From Winogradskyella thalassocola (lineage in GTDB: Bacteria > Bacteroidota > Bacteroidia > Flavobacteriales > Flavobacteriaceae), in contig NZ_FNCZ01000012.1 of NCBI RefSeq assembly GCF_900099995.1, forward strand, positions 55,653 to 119,652: a stretch of DNA of 64,000 nt, given 5' to 3'. Position 1 is the first letter of the stretch. The number at the start of each line of letters is the position of its first letter. The notes beneath the pieces were generated by a model. The model did not search any database and had not been told where the DNA came from. It saw only the letters and a list, made by a program, of their open reading frames with translations. Positions 1 to 8,954 of the stretch are shown one piece after another. The position numbers and the translations under genes are program-made.

Positions 1-108
1 CTGGTGAAACTGGACCTGCGGGACCTGCTGGCGAAACTGGAGCTACTGGACCTACTGGTGAAACTGGACCTGCGGGACCTGCTGGTGAAACTGGACCTGC
101 GGGACCAA
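1..108 (+). repeat. 27-bp tandem DNA repeat encoding [13 protein letters not shown] triplets
   Basis: Near-identical 27-bp units begin at about 1, 55 and 82 with a diverged unit between. Each encodes nine residues of Gly-X-Y. GC content is clearly higher than the surroundings because of Gly, Pro and Ala codons. The array continues upstream of the window. Confidence 0.8.
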
Positions 109-437
109 TGGGACCTGCGGGAGCTAATGGTATTAATGGAGCAACTGGACCTGCTGGTGCCGATGGAGGAGGTTTAGCAATAACTGTCTTAAACTCAACC
201 GCAACATTGAACACAACAAATCAAGTCGTTATAACAACTGGCACAATGACATTGCGTTTACCTCCTGCGCCTGTGCATGGACAAATTTTATATATTTATT
301 ATGAAAACGGTACAACCTTAGATCCCAATGGCAAAAACTTAAAAGCTGGAAGCAATACAATTACAAGTCCAATTACTCTATCTGGAGGATCAGGTCTTCA
401 TCTGGTTTACGTTACAAACTCATGGTATGCTTTATAA
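3..437 (+). CDS. Collagen-like Gly-X-Y repeat protein, C-terminal part (5' cut by window edge)
   Basis: The frame is open from the first bases, so the gene starts outside the window; 144 residues are visible. The first ~55 residues are uninterrupted Gly-X-Y triplets ([12 protein letters not shown]), the hallmark of bacterial collagen-like proteins, which form triple-helical stalks on the surface or in secreted appendages. About 85 residues of non-collagenous C-terminal domain follow, rich in T, N, G and L, possibly a small beta-structured trimerisation or head domain; I do not recognise a named family. The DNA of the repeat is itself a tandem repeat, so repeat number may vary. A strong hairpin terminator follows. 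An ATG at 108 lies inside the repeat and is unlikely to be the true start. Confidence 0.8.
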   Translation, partial: GETGPAGPAGETGATGPTGETGPAGPAGETGPAGPMGPAGANGINGATGPAGADGGGLAITVLNSTATLNTTNQVVITTGTMTLRLPPAPVHGQILYIYYENGTTLDPNGKNLKAGSNTITSPITLSGGSGLHLVYVTNSWYAL

Positions 438-469
438 TCTAGCATTCAATCTCTAAACCACACTAAAAA

Positions 470-500
470 AAAGATGTATAGCCTAAAACTATACATCTTT
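470..500. terminator. Bidirectional hairpin terminator between the collagen-like gene and purC
   Basis: Perfect 12-bp arms at 470-481 and 489-500 with a 7-base loop, an A-run before and a T-run after. It lies between the 3' ends of two convergent genes, so it can serve both. Confidence 0.85.
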
Positions 501-533
501 TTCATTTATATAATAAACTTTAAAATTTCAACT

Positions 534-1481
534 TTAAGATTTCAAATACTCCAAAACATTAGCCTCAATCCTATTTTGAATATCACTAACATCACCTTTT
601 ACAAACGTATCTCCTGTAATATTCTCATACAACTCAATGTAACGTTCGCTTACAGATTGAATATACTCATCAGTCATAATAGGAACGGTTTGTCCTTCTA
701 GGCCTTGAAAATCATTAGCAATCAGCCATTGTCTCACAAATTCCTTAGACAATTGCTTTTGAGCCTCTCCTCTATCCTGACGTTCTTGATAACCATCTGC
801 ATAAAAATAACGTGAAGAGTCTGGAGTATGAATTTCATCTATTAAAACAATTTTACCGTCTTTAGTTTTTCCAAACTCGTATTTTGTATCTACTAAAATT
901 AACCCACGATCAGCAGCAATTTCTGTCCCGCGTTGAAATAATTTTCGCGTATAATCTTCAAGAACTATATAATCGTCTTCTGAAACGATTCCCTTTTTAA
1001 GAATATCTTCTCTAGAGATATCTTCATCATGATCTCCCATTTCAGCTTTTGTTGCAGGTGTAATAATTGGAGCTGGAAACTTATCGTTTTCCTTCATGCC
1101 GTCTGGCATTTCAACTCCACACAACATACGTTTTCCTGCTTTATATTCTCTAGCAGCATGGCCAGACATATAACCACGAATTACCATTTCCACTTTAAAA
1201 GGCTCACACAAATGACCAACAGCAACATTAGGATCTGGTGTAGCCACCAACCAATTAGGTACCAAATCTTCCGTCTCCTTCATCATTTTGGTCGCAATCT
1301 GATTTAAGATTTGGCCTTTATACGGAATCCCTTTTGGCATCACCACATCAAAAGCACTTAAACGATCTGTAGCAACCATAACCAATTGCTCATCGTTAAT
1401 ATTATAAACGGCTCTTACTTTTCCTTTATAAAAACTCTTTTGGTTTGGAAAATTGAAATTGGTGTCTATTATGGTGTTCAT
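534..1481 (-). CDS. purC: Phosphoribosylaminoimidazole-succinocarboxamide synthase
   Basis: SAICAR synthetase joins CAIR and aspartate with ATP in de novo purine synthesis in the cytoplasm. The 315-residue product matches the longer form usual in Bacteroidota. Visible family features are the N-terminal YKGKVRAVY segment, the [13 protein letters not shown] motif, the [10 protein letters not shown] segment and the signature [12 protein letters not shown]. The ATG at 1481 gives the expected N-terminus. It stands alone, with a terminator downstream and a separate minus-strand gene upstream, and is not in a pur operon here. Confidence 0.96.
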   Translation of the reverse strand: MNTIIDTNFNFPNQKSFYKGKVRAVYNINDEQLVMVATDRLSAFDVVMPKGIPYKGQILNQIATKMMKETEDLVPNWLVATPDPNVAVGHLCEPFKVEMVIRGYMSGHAAREYKAGKRMLCGVEMPDGMKENDKFPAPIITPATKAEMGDHDEDISREDILKKGIVSEDDYIVLEDYTRKLFQRGTEIAADRGLILVDTKYEFGKTKDGKIVLIDEIHTPDSSRYFYADGYQERQDRGEAQKQLSKEFVRQWLIANDFQGLEGQTVPIMTDEYIQSVSERYIELYENITGDTFVKGDVSDIQNRIEANVLEYLKS

Positions 1482-1550
1482 TTGATAATCATTTATTGTG
1501 AACTACAAATGTAATTTCTTTACTTGGGTCAAACAATAAACTCAATAAAA

Positions 1551-1573
1551 AAGGAGAAATAAAATTTCTCCTT
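1551..1573 (-). terminator. Hairpin terminator of the small outer-membrane protein gene
   Basis: Perfect 10-bp arms at 1551-1560 and 1564-1573 with a 3-base loop; on the minus strand a T-run follows. It sits 28 bp past the stop codon of the gene ending at 1601. Confidence 0.8.
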
Positions 1574-1600
1574 CTTTAAATTAAATTATATTCTTTTAAC

Positions 1601-2116
1601 TTATTTAAACCTAATGTTATAAGTTGCACCAACACCTACAGACTGAACATCTATATCGTTCTCTGCAAAAGTGTTTTGATAGTAAGCATAAATATTCCAA
1701 TCGCGATTATGGTAACCTATTTGTGGATTAACATAAAGTCCACCTTCGTTGTCATCTACTCCAGTTAAAAATCCGTAACCTAAATCTGTTCCGAAGAACA
1801 AACCATCAGGCGTAAAATAATAACGAATAAATCCTGCAAGAGGAACGATCCCGAAATCATCATTTTCATCTTTCCCAAAATAATTGGTATAACCAGAAGC
1901 TAAACCAATTCCTAAATTAGGGTTAAACAAGTATTGTCCTCTCAAATCTAAACCTAAAGCAAAAGATGACGCATCATCGGCATCCCCAACTGGTATACCC
2001 GCTGTTAAACCTGCTTTTAGCCAAGAATTGTCTGCATTTAAATCTATGTCATCTTCTTGAGCAAATAATGGACTTAATCCTAATGATATTCCGATAATCA
2101 AAAATACTTTTTTCAT
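1601..2116 (-). CDS. Small outer-membrane beta-barrel protein
   Basis: I chose the start at 2116 because it gives a clean signal peptide (MKKVFLIIGISLGLSPLFAQ) and a 171-residue precursor; an upstream in-frame ATG at 2218 would add 34 residues that do not look like a leader. The mature part has alternating hydrophobic strands (LGLDLRGQYLF, GIGLASGYTNYFG, PLAGFIRYYF, FGTDLGYGFL) and ends in YNIRFK, typical of an eight-stranded outer-membrane beta-barrel of the OmpX/PorT-like kind common in Flavobacteriia. No specific function is visible. It is monocistronic with its own terminator. Confidence 0.8.
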   Translation of the reverse strand: MKKVFLIIGISLGLSPLFAQEDDIDLNADNSWLKAGLTAGIPVGDADDASSFALGLDLRGQYLFNPNLGIGLASGYTNYFGKDENDDFGIVPLAGFIRYYFTPDGLFFGTDLGYGFLTGVDDNEGGLYVNPQIGYHNRDWNIYAYYQNTFAENDIDVQSVGVGATYNIRFK

Positions 2117-2248
2117 AATGTTGTAAGTTTTAGTTATACCGGCAAATTTATACAGTATTGCGCCTAAAATATTTATATGATTTCGCTTTAATCTTATATA
2201 ATTTAAAGCCAAAAACACCTAAAAACCTAACCTACAGGACTTTCAACA

Positions 2249-3202
2249 TTACTCTCTATTTTCAATACTTTTATACGCTGCGATGACCTTCTTCACTAAC
2301 TTATGGCGAATCACATCTTTTTCATCTAAATATATCATACCAATACCTTCCACATTTTGCAATACTAAAAGTGCTTCTTTCAATCCAGAAATCGTACGAC
2401 GCGGCAAATCCACTTGCCCAGGATCACCTGTTAAAAGGAACTTTGCATTCTTTCCCATTCGGGTTAAGAACATTTTCATTTGGGCATGTGTCGTGTTCTG
2501 TCCCTCATCTAAAATCACAAAGGCATTATCTAAAGTACGACCACGCATAAACGCTAAAGGAGCGATTTGTATGACGCCTTTTTCTACGTAGCTTTCTAAT
2601 TTTTCATGTGGAATCATATCTCGCAACGCATCATACAACGGTTGCATATAAGGATCTAATTTCTCCTTTAAATCTCCTGGTAAAAACCCTAAATTCTCAC
2701 CTGCCTCAACTGCAGGACGTGTTAAGATAATACGTTTAACTTCCTTATTTTTCAATGCTCTAACGGCCAATGCGACTCCTGTATAGGTTTTTCCTGTCCC
2801 TGCTGGACCAATAGCAAAAACCATATCATTTTTTCGCATACTTTCTACCAACTTGCGTTGGTTTGCGGTTTGCGCCTTAATTAGTTTGCCTCCAACACCA
2901 TGAACTAAAACTTCATCACTTTTAGCCGATGTTGAGTAATCATCGCTACTTTGACTTGTTAATACGCGTTCTATAACATTTTCATCAAGCTTATTATATT
3001 TTGCAAAATGCTTCATTAGCATGGTCATTCGTCGATCAAACTCTTCGAGTAAATCTTCATCGCCATAAGCTTTCAATTTATTGCCTCTAGCAACTATTTT
3101 AAGTTTAGGAAAGTATTTTTTTAAAAGTTCAATATTTGCATTTTGCGCTCCGAAGAATTCCTTTGGAGATATTTCTTCGAGTTCTAGGATAAGTTCATTC
3201 AA
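2249..3202 (-). CDS. phoH: PhoH family ATPase
   Basis: PhoH/YbeZ-type cytoplasmic P-loop NTPase, linked in other bacteria to RNA metabolism and rRNA maturation. The 317-residue product has an N-terminal region resembling the KH-like part of the family, Walker A (GPAGTGKTYTG, about residue 138), the ILTRPAVEAGENLGFLPGDL segment and Walker B (VILDEGQNTT). No ATG fits: the best N-terminus (MNELILELEEISPKEFFG) uses a TTG at 3202; another in-frame TTG at 3208 adds two residues. It is divergent from the SAM hydrolase gene across a ~120-bp promoter region. Confidence 0.93.
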   Translation of the reverse strand: MNELILELEEISPKEFFGAQNANIELLKKYFPKLKIVARGNKLKAYGDEDLLEEFDRRMTMLMKHFAKYNKLDENVIERVLTSQSSDDYSTSAKSDEVLVHGVGGKLIKAQTANQRKLVESMRKNDMVFAIGPAGTGKTYTGVALAVRALKNKEVKRIILTRPAVEAGENLGFLPGDLKEKLDPYMQPLYDALRDMIPHEKLESYVEKGVIQIAPLAFMRGRTLDNAFVILDEGQNTTHAQMKMFLTRMGKNAKFLLTGDPGQVDLPRRTISGLKEALLVLQNVEGIGMIYLDEKDVIRHKLVKKVIAAYKSIENRE

Positions 3203-3323
3203 AAGCAAGGTCTATTTAGTGTGTTAATCTGTTTTCTTTTCTTAATTTTGTAATTCTTGTGTATACACACAAAGCTAGTAATTTTACAACCATAAATCTT
3301 AAAAAAATATCAACAATTAATCC
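3203..3323. promoter_or_regulatory. Divergent promoter region between phoH and the SAM hydrolase gene
   Basis: A Bacteroidota-type -7 element (TAnnTTTG) can be read in each direction: TAATTTTG at 3243-3250 on plus and TAGCTTTG at 3270-3277 on minus. Between them is a perfect 12-bp palindrome, TGTGTATACACA (3258-3269). No convincing -33 TTG at normal spacing was found for either, so the promoter calls are tentative; the palindrome is directly visible. Confidence 0.4.
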
Positions 3324-4160
3324 ATGGCGATAATCACTTTAACGACTGATTTTGGAGAAAAAGACCACTTTGCAGGCGCCATAAAAGGAGCTATTTATAG
3401 CGAGCTTGAAGAGGTTAGAATTGTGGATATTTCGCATTCAATATCCCCTTTTAATATTTCTGAAGCTGCTTATATTATTCAGAATGCGTATAGCAGTTTC
3501 CCTAAAGGAACGATTCATTTAATAGGTATTGATTCTGAATTAAGTCCTGAAAATAAGCACATTGCCATAAAGCTAGATGACCATTACTTTATATGTGCCA
3601 ACAACGGTATTATGAGTATGATTTGTAATGATATTGCTGCAGAAAAAATAGTGGAGATTAATATACATGATAAGGTTGAAACTAATTTTCCTGTACTAGA
3701 CATTTTTGTAAAAGTAGCATGCCATATTGCACGTGGAGGAACTTTGGACGTCGTTGGAAAAGTTATTAACACTATTAAGCCGATTAAAAATTTAGTTCCA
3801 TTTATTAACGATGAGCATAACCAAATTATTGGCAGTGTTATTTACATTGACAATTATGGAAATGTCGTAACTAATATTAAGCGCAAATTTTTTGAAAATG
3901 TTCAGAAAACGAGACCTTATGAAGTTTCAGCACGTAACTATAAATTTGAAAAAATACATAATAAATATAGCGATATCATAGATTTTGACATTGAAGAATC
4001 TAAACGAAACGTTGATGGCAAAGGCTTAGTCGTTTTTAATTCTTCGGGATATTTAGAAATTGCCGTTTATAAAAGTAACTGTACTTCAGTTGGAGGTGCT
4101 TCTACTTTAATGGGCTTAAAAACTATGGACACAGTAACCGTTAATTTCATAAACCCATAA
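3324..4160 (+). CDS. SAM hydroxide adenosyltransferase (DUF62 family)
   Basis: The family hydrolyses S-adenosylmethionine to adenosine and methionine and is related to fluorinase and chlorinase. The 278-residue product begins with the family hallmark ITLTTDFGEKDHFAGAIKG and has the C-terminal-domain motif YIDNYGNVVTNI near residue 172. Length is normal. Most bacterial homologues use water rather than halide, so the hydrolase assignment is the default. Three bases separate it from the next gene, so the two are probably co-transcribed. Confidence 0.9.
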   Translation: MAIITLTTDFGEKDHFAGAIKGAIYSELEEVRIVDISHSISPFNISEAAYIIQNAYSSFPKGTIHLIGIDSELSPENKHIAIKLDDHYFICANNGIMSMICNDIAAEKIVEINIHDKVETNFPVLDIFVKVACHIARGGTLDVVGKVINTIKPIKNLVPFINDEHNQIIGSVIYIDNYGNVVTNIKRKFFENVQKTRPYEVSARNYKFEKIHNKYSDIIDFDIEESKRNVDGKGLVVFNSSGYLEIAVYKSNCTSVGGASTLMGLKTMDTVTVNFINP

Positions 4161-4163
4161 GCT

Positions 4164-4460
4164 TTGTTAGTAAGAATTGTAAAAATGAGTTTCGAACCTA
4201 CTAAGATTGAAGAATTCTTGGCTAATTTTGAAACAGTTAAGGAGAAGATTCGAAATTTTGAAGGTTGTAATTTTTTAGAACTGTACCGCGATCAGAATAC
4301 AACAAATATTTTTTTCACCTATAGTTATTGGAATTCTGAAGACGATTTGAATAATTATAGACATTCTGATTTATTTAATAGCGTTTGGGCAAAAACTAAA
4401 CCAATGTTTAATGCAAAACCTGAAGCTTGGAGTGTAGATAAAATCGCTTCGCTTAAGTAG
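4164..4460 (+). CDS. Antibiotic biosynthesis monooxygenase (ABM) domain protein
   Basis: A 98-residue single-domain protein of the dimeric alpha/beta-barrel ABM type. The N-terminal strand (LVRIVKMSF), FEGCNFLELYRDQ and the TYSYWNSEDDLNNYRHS segment fit flavobacterial homologues often annotated this way. The start is a TTG at 4164, which preserves the first beta strand; the first ATG, at 4185, would remove it. Substrate unknown; many family members are not antibiotic enzymes. Probably co-transcribed with the preceding SAM hydrolase gene. Confidence 0.75.
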   Translation: MLVRIVKMSFEPTKIEEFLANFETVKEKIRNFEGCNFLELYRDQNTTNIFFTYSYWNSEDDLNNYRHSDLFNSVWAKTKPMFNAKPEAWSVDKIASLK

Positions 4461-4651
4461 GCAGTTGCAGTTGGCAGTCTTTTTGAGTAAAAAATAATAT
4501 TTAAAAACAAAAAAGAAACAAATTATTACGTCACGCAAAAAGACGAGTTGTAACAAGGAGGCAACGATATAACACCCTCGCTAAGTCGCTGAGAAAATGA
4601 AATTAAAAACTAAATAATTCAAACGTTTTACTTTACACTGAACACTAATCT

Positions 4652-5374
4652 ATGCTAGCAATACTAAAAAAAGAAATAAACACCTTCTTCGCCTCACCGA
4701 TTGGTTATTTGGTTATTGGTGTTTTTTTATTACTCAATGGATTATTTCTATGGGTTTTTAAAGGAGAATTCAATATTTTAGATAATGGACATGCTAGTTT
4801 AGCATCCTTCTTTTTGCTAGCTCCTTGGATTCTTATTTTTTTGGTACCAGCAGTGACTATGCGTAGTTTTAGTGACGAGAAAAAACAAGGGACTCTAGAA
4901 TTATTAGTAACCAAACCTATTTCACATTTTCAGATTGTATTAGGGAAATATCTTGGTGCTTTTGCGCTGATTTTAATGGCTTTAATCCCAACTTTATTAT
5001 ATGTTTATAGCATTTCTCAATTAGGAAGTCCAGAAGGCAATCTCGATATGGGAAGTACCATCGGTTCCTATTTTGGATTACTGTTTTTAGTGGGTGCTTA
5101 TACTGCGATTGGAGTATTTGCCTCTACCCTTTCCGATAACCAAATTGTAGCTTTCATTATTGCCGTATTTATCTGCTTCTTTTTCTATTTTGGATTTGAA
5201 GGTCTTTCAAATTATAACATTTTTGACAACCTTGTTTATATGGAAAACCTAGGGATGTCTGCTCATTATAACAGCATGAGTCGTGGCGTTATTGACACTA
5301 GAGATTTAGTCTATTTTATAAGTATAGCATTAGCCTTTTTATTATTCACAAAACTTAGAATTCAAAAACAATAA
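4652..5374 (+). CDS. gldF: Gliding motility ABC transporter permease GldF
   Basis: Membrane permease of the GldAFG ABC transporter, needed for gliding motility in Flavobacteriia. The 240-residue protein begins MLAILKKEINTFFASPIGY, a near-signature for GldF, and has about six membrane helices plus the SDEKKQGTLELLVTKP cytoplasmic coupling loop of ABC-2 permeases. It is followed after one base by a small membrane protein and then gldG, forming one operon. The ATPase gldA is not in the window. Confidence 0.93.
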   Translation: MLAILKKEINTFFASPIGYLVIGVFLLLNGLFLWVFKGEFNILDNGHASLASFFLLAPWILIFLVPAVTMRSFSDEKKQGTLELLVTKPISHFQIVLGKYLGAFALILMALIPTLLYVYSISQLGSPEGNLDMGSTIGSYFGLLFLVGAYTAIGVFASTLSDNQIVAFIIAVFICFFFYFGFEGLSNYNIFDNLVYMENLGMSAHYNSMSRGVIDTRDLVYFISIALAFLLFTKLRIQKQ

Positions 5375-5375
5375 T

Positions 5376-5873
5376 ATGATCATTACACCTTTATTAGTCA
5401 TATTCTTAATCATCGTTTTTGTACTCCTGTTTTTATTTTTAAACACAGTTGATAAACGCAAATGGCTATCTGGCTTAATCAGTTTGGCATTAACACCTCT
5501 TGTGTTTTTCTTTATGTTTTATCCGTTCCTTAATATTATAAGTAGCTACCATCATCAGAAATATTTTGACAGTGATGCTTGGACAGAAAAACCAGCACTA
5601 CGTTATGAGATGATTGACAATACCATTAAATCTGACACCTTAATTGATGCTTCAAAAGAACAGATTACATCGCTTTTGGGTAAAGCCGAATGGTTAACAT
5701 GGGATGAAGCTAAAAAAGCGCACGACACCAATAAATGGAATTACGGACTTGGCATAGAACCAGGTGCCTTTACCAGCGAAAGAGAATGTGTTGAAATCAC
5801 ATTTCAGAACGATAAAGTCATCGCTTTAAAAACATATCAAGAAGACATAACTTTCGAGAATGAAAAAGAATAA
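5376..5873 (+). CDS. Membrane-anchored protein of unknown function between gldF and gldG
   Basis: A 165-residue protein with two N-terminal hydrophobic helices (about residues 4-24 and 33-55) and a soluble C-terminal part. The latter contains ITSLLGKAEW, WNYGLGIEPG and ITFQNDKVIALKTY, reminiscent of small lipoprotein-like SmpA/BamE-type folds. That resemblance is by eye only. It starts one base after gldF and overlaps gldG by 14 bases, so translation is probably coupled. In the flavobacterial operons I know, gldF and gldG are adjacent, so this gene is an unusual insertion. Confidence 0.8.
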   Translation: MIITPLLVIFLIIVFVLLFLFLNTVDKRKWLSGLISLALTPLVFFFMFYPFLNIISSYHHQKYFDSDAWTEKPALRYEMIDNTIKSDTLIDASKEQITSLLGKAEWLTWDEAKKAHDTNKWNYGLGIEPGAFTSERECVEITFQNDKVIALKTYQEDITFENEKE

Positions 5874-7530
5874 ATCCATATTATATATTGTTGCTATTAT
5901 TGCAGGACTCGTAATCGTTAATGCGATTTCAAGTTCGGTATATCAACGTTTCGATTTAACAAAAGATCATCGTTATACGCTTTCGGATGTTTCCAAAAAC
6001 TTGATTAGCGACTTAGATTCCCCTTTAATAATTGATGTGTTTTTGGAAGGTGATTTCCCTTCGGAATTTAGATTACTTCAAACGGAAGTGAAACAAATTA
6101 TAGATGAATTTCAACTTGAAACGAATCAGATATTTGTCAACTACATTAACCCTATTGAAGACGAAACCACACGCCAACAATATATTGAACAATTAACAAA
6201 CGCAGGCTTAGAGCCATTTATTAATACGGATAATAGTACCGGGAAAGTCACTCAAGACATTATTTTTCCATGGGCTTTTGCGAGTTACAAAGATCAAACA
6301 CTAAAAATTCCGCTTCTAAAAAAAAGCATTACACAAGGGTTGCCTGAGCAAATAAATAACTCTGTACAAGCTTTAGAATATGCTTTTGCAGATGGTTTTA
6401 GCAAGCTTGTAAAGGCTAAAGCAAAAAAGATTGCCATTTTAAAAGGAAATGGAGAATTAGATGATTTATATATCGCTGATTTTCTAAAAACAGTAAAACC
6501 GTATTATAATTTAGCGCAATTTACTTTGGATAGCGTCACTACAAATCCACAAGGCACTTTAGATAATCTTACATATTACGATTTAATTATTGCAGCAAAA
6601 CCAAGTATTCCTTTCACCGAAAATGAAAAGTTAGTTTTAGATCAATATACCATGAATGGCGGAAAAAGTCTTTGGCTTACGGAATCTGTAGTTATGGATA
6701 AAGACAGTTTGCTAAATGAAGCTGGTACGGGTGTTTCAATTATGCGCGATTTACGAATGAATGATTTCTTCTTCAAATATGGTGTAAGAGTGAATCCAAC
6801 TTTAGTAAAAGACCTCTACTCTGCTCCAATTATGTTATCGATTGGAGAAGGTAGTCAGGCGCAAATGCAACCTATACAATGGCAATATTCGCCTTTGGCT
6901 GCATCCAACCCTAACCATTCGATTACCAAAAACTTAAACTTGGTAAAATTTGATTTTGCTAGTCCGATTGACACTTTAAAAAACGGTATTAAAAAATCTA
7001 TTTTATTACAGAGTTCACCAAAATCGAAACTAGAAGGTGCTCCAACCACCATTTCGTTAGCTAATGTCACCAACTCTCCAAATGAAGAAAGTTACAATCT
7101 TGGCCCACAAAATTTAGCCGTTCTTTTAGAAGGCGAATTCTCTTCGGTATATGATCAGCGTGTTTTACCTTTCAAAGTAAAAAACTTTAAATCTAAAAGT
7201 ACAGCTACTAAAATGGTCGTAATTTCTGATGGAGACCTTATAAAAAACGAAGTCATTAGAAACAGACCACAAGAATTAGGCTTTGATCAACTCACCGGAA
7301 AATCATTTGGGAATAAAGAATTTCTGCTAAATTCCGTGAATTACCTATTGGACGATTCTGGACTTATAAACATAAGATCTAAAGAAATAAATGTGGCTTT
7401 TTTAGATGCTGAAAAAATAAAAGATAGCAAATCGACATGGCAATTTATTAATATTGCTTTGCCACTCATACTTTTAGGCCTATTTGGTTTTGTGTTTAAT
7501 TATTTAAGAAAACGCAAATATGCTTCTTAA
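5860..7530 (+). CDS. gldG: Gliding motility ABC transporter accessory protein GldG
   Basis: Substrate-binding-like or auxiliary subunit of the Gld ABC transporter. The 556-residue protein has an N-terminal membrane anchor (LYIVAIIAGLVIVNAISSSVY), a large extracytoplasmic region with the conserved YQRFDLTKDHRYTLS segment, and a C-terminal helix (FINIALPLILLGLFGFVFNY) followed by a basic tail. This two-anchor layout is that of GldG. It overlaps the preceding unknown gene and ends the operon. Confidence 0.93.
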   Translation: MKKNKSILYIVAIIAGLVIVNAISSSVYQRFDLTKDHRYTLSDVSKNLISDLDSPLIIDVFLEGDFPSEFRLLQTEVKQIIDEFQLETNQIFVNYINPIEDETTRQQYIEQLTNAGLEPFINTDNSTGKVTQDIIFPWAFASYKDQTLKIPLLKKSITQGLPEQINNSVQALEYAFADGFSKLVKAKAKKIAILKGNGELDDLYIADFLKTVKPYYNLAQFTLDSVTTNPQGTLDNLTYYDLIIAAKPSIPFTENEKLVLDQYTMNGGKSLWLTESVVMDKDSLLNEAGTGVSIMRDLRMNDFFFKYGVRVNPTLVKDLYSAPIMLSIGEGSQAQMQPIQWQYSPLAASNPNHSITKNLNLVKFDFASPIDTLKNGIKKSILLQSSPKSKLEGAPTTISLANVTNSPNEESYNLGPQNLAVLLEGEFSSVYDQRVLPFKVKNFKSKSTATKMVVISDGDLIKNEVIRNRPQELGFDQLTGKSFGNKEFLLNSVNYLLDDSGLINIRSKEINVAFLDAEKIKDSKSTWQFINIALPLILLGLFGFVFNYLRKRKYAS

Positions 7531-7667
7531 ATTTATGTCATTTACGTAATTGAATTTCGACCTCAAAGCACATAATTTGTTAATAAGTTTGTTTTAAAAA
7601 ACCCTTCTATTAGGATATATTTGTAATACCAATTAAAAGTATAAAACACATCTATTCAGCATGAAAC

Positions 7668-7695
7668 ATCTAACCAAATACGGTTAGGTTTTATC
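7668..7695 (+). terminator. Weak hairpin in the gldG-dnaN spacer
   Basis: CTAACC at 7670-7675 pairs with GGTTAG at 7682-7687 and is followed by a T-rich tract. It may end the gld transcript. It lies downstream of a TATATTTG (-7-like) element at 7616-7623, so it could instead be part of the dnaN leader. Confidence 0.35.
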
Positions 7696-7754
7696 TTAAA
7701 AATTCAATTTAAGATGTTACATATGTCGAATAAAAAACAATTAAGATATAACAC

Positions 7755-8873
7755 ATGAAATTCATTGTTTCAAGCACCTATTTATTAAAACAACTCCAAG
7801 TATTAGGAGGGGTTATTAATAACAGTAACACACTACCTATTTTAGATAATTTCTTATTTGAACTAAGCCTTTCAAAATTAACGATTTCGGCTAGTGATTT
7901 AGAAACGACGATGTCTGCAACAATAGATGTTGAAAGTGATTCTGAAGGCAGCATAGCACTACCTGCAAGATTACTTTTAGATACCTTAAAGACATTTCCT
8001 GAGCAACCTTTAACCTTTGTTGTTGAAGAAAACAATACGGTAGAAATTAGCTCTAATCATGGTAAATACGCTTTAGCTTATGCTGATGGTGCAGAATTTC
8101 CAAATGCTGTATCTATTGAAGATGCTAGTACAACAACCATTATGGGAGACATCTTAGCAACGGCTATTAGCAAAACAATCTTTGCTGCTGGTAATGATGA
8201 CTTAAGACCTGTAATGAGCGGTGTATTTTTTCAGTTTTCTCAAGATAATTTAACCTTTGTAGCAACTGATGCTCATAAATTGGTAAAATATACTAGAAAT
8301 GATGTGAGTGCAACTGAAACGGCAGAATTCATTATGCCTAAGAAACCTTTAAATCTCTTAAAAGGTATTTTATCAGGAAGTGATGATGATGTATTAGTAG
8401 AATACAACGAATCTAATGCCAAGTTTACATTTGAAAATTCAGTATTAATCTGTCGTTTAATCGATGGAAAATATCCTAATTACGAAGCGGTAATTCCTAA
8501 AGAGAACCCGAATAAATTAGTAATTGACAGAACACAATTTTTAAACTCTGTACGTCGTGTTAGTATTTTCTCTAACAAAACAACACATCAAATTCGTTTA
8601 AAAATTGCAGGTGCAGAATTAAACATCTCTGCAGAAGATATTGATTACTCAAACAAAGCTGAAGAGCGTTTAACATGTGATTACCAAGGTGACGACATGC
8701 AAATTGGTTTTAACTCGCGCTTCTTAACAGAAATGATAAATAACTTAAACTCAGATAACGTTCAGTTAGAAATGAGTTTACCAAATAGAGCTGGTATCTT
8801 AACACCAATCGATGGTTTAGATGAAGGTGAGCATGTAACAATGCTTGTAATGCCTGTAATGCTAAACAATTAA
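7755..8873 (+). CDS. dnaN: DNA polymerase III subunit beta (sliding clamp)
   Basis: The ring-shaped processivity factor of the replicative polymerase. The 372-residue length is normal and three clamp repeats are visible; the N-terminus MKFIVSSTYLLKQLQVLGG and C-terminal MLVMPVMLNN (clamp family end M-P-M) are typical. It is monocistronic with a strong terminator after it. No dnaA or origin features are nearby, in keeping with the scattered arrangement in Bacteroidota. Confidence 0.97.
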   Translation: MKFIVSSTYLLKQLQVLGGVINNSNTLPILDNFLFELSLSKLTISASDLETTMSATIDVESDSEGSIALPARLLLDTLKTFPEQPLTFVVEENNTVEISSNHGKYALAYADGAEFPNAVSIEDASTTTIMGDILATAISKTIFAAGNDDLRPVMSGVFFQFSQDNLTFVATDAHKLVKYTRNDVSATETAEFIMPKKPLNLLKGILSGSDDDVLVEYNESNAKFTFENSVLICRLIDGKYPNYEAVIPKENPNKLVIDRTQFLNSVRRVSIFSNKTTHQIRLKIAGAELNISAEDIDYSNKAEERLTCDYQGDDMQIGFNSRFLTEMINNLNSDNVQLEMSLPNRAGILTPIDGLDEGEHVTMLVMPVMLNN

Positions 8874-8901
8874 GATTTTTTTTGCAAATTAATTCAATAA
8901 A

Positions 8902-8933
8902 AAAAGGCTCACCAAGTTTTAGGTGAGCCTTTT
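8902..8933. terminator. Strong hairpin terminator of dnaN and the convergent DUF4870 gene
   Basis: Twelve-base arms at 8902-8913 and 8922-8933, GC-rich core (GGCTCACC), A-run before and T-run after; placed between two convergent genes. Confidence 0.9.
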
Positions 8934-8954
8934 CTATTCCATTACTATTAATGA

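Noticed and set aside
1-108. CRISPR-like or satellite array
   Set aside because: Repeats are contiguous, translate in one frame to Gly-X-Y, and have no spacers.
4461-4651. Possible tRNA or structured RNA in the spacer before gldF
   Set aside because: Contains short G/C-rich words but no cloverleaf, conserved loops or strong hairpin; only a low-complexity GCAGTTGGCAGT stretch.
7616-7623. TATATTTG as the dnaN promoter -7 element
   Set aside because: The nearest TTG is about 24 bp upstream, longer than usual, and a hairpin lies between it and the gene; kept only as a remark.
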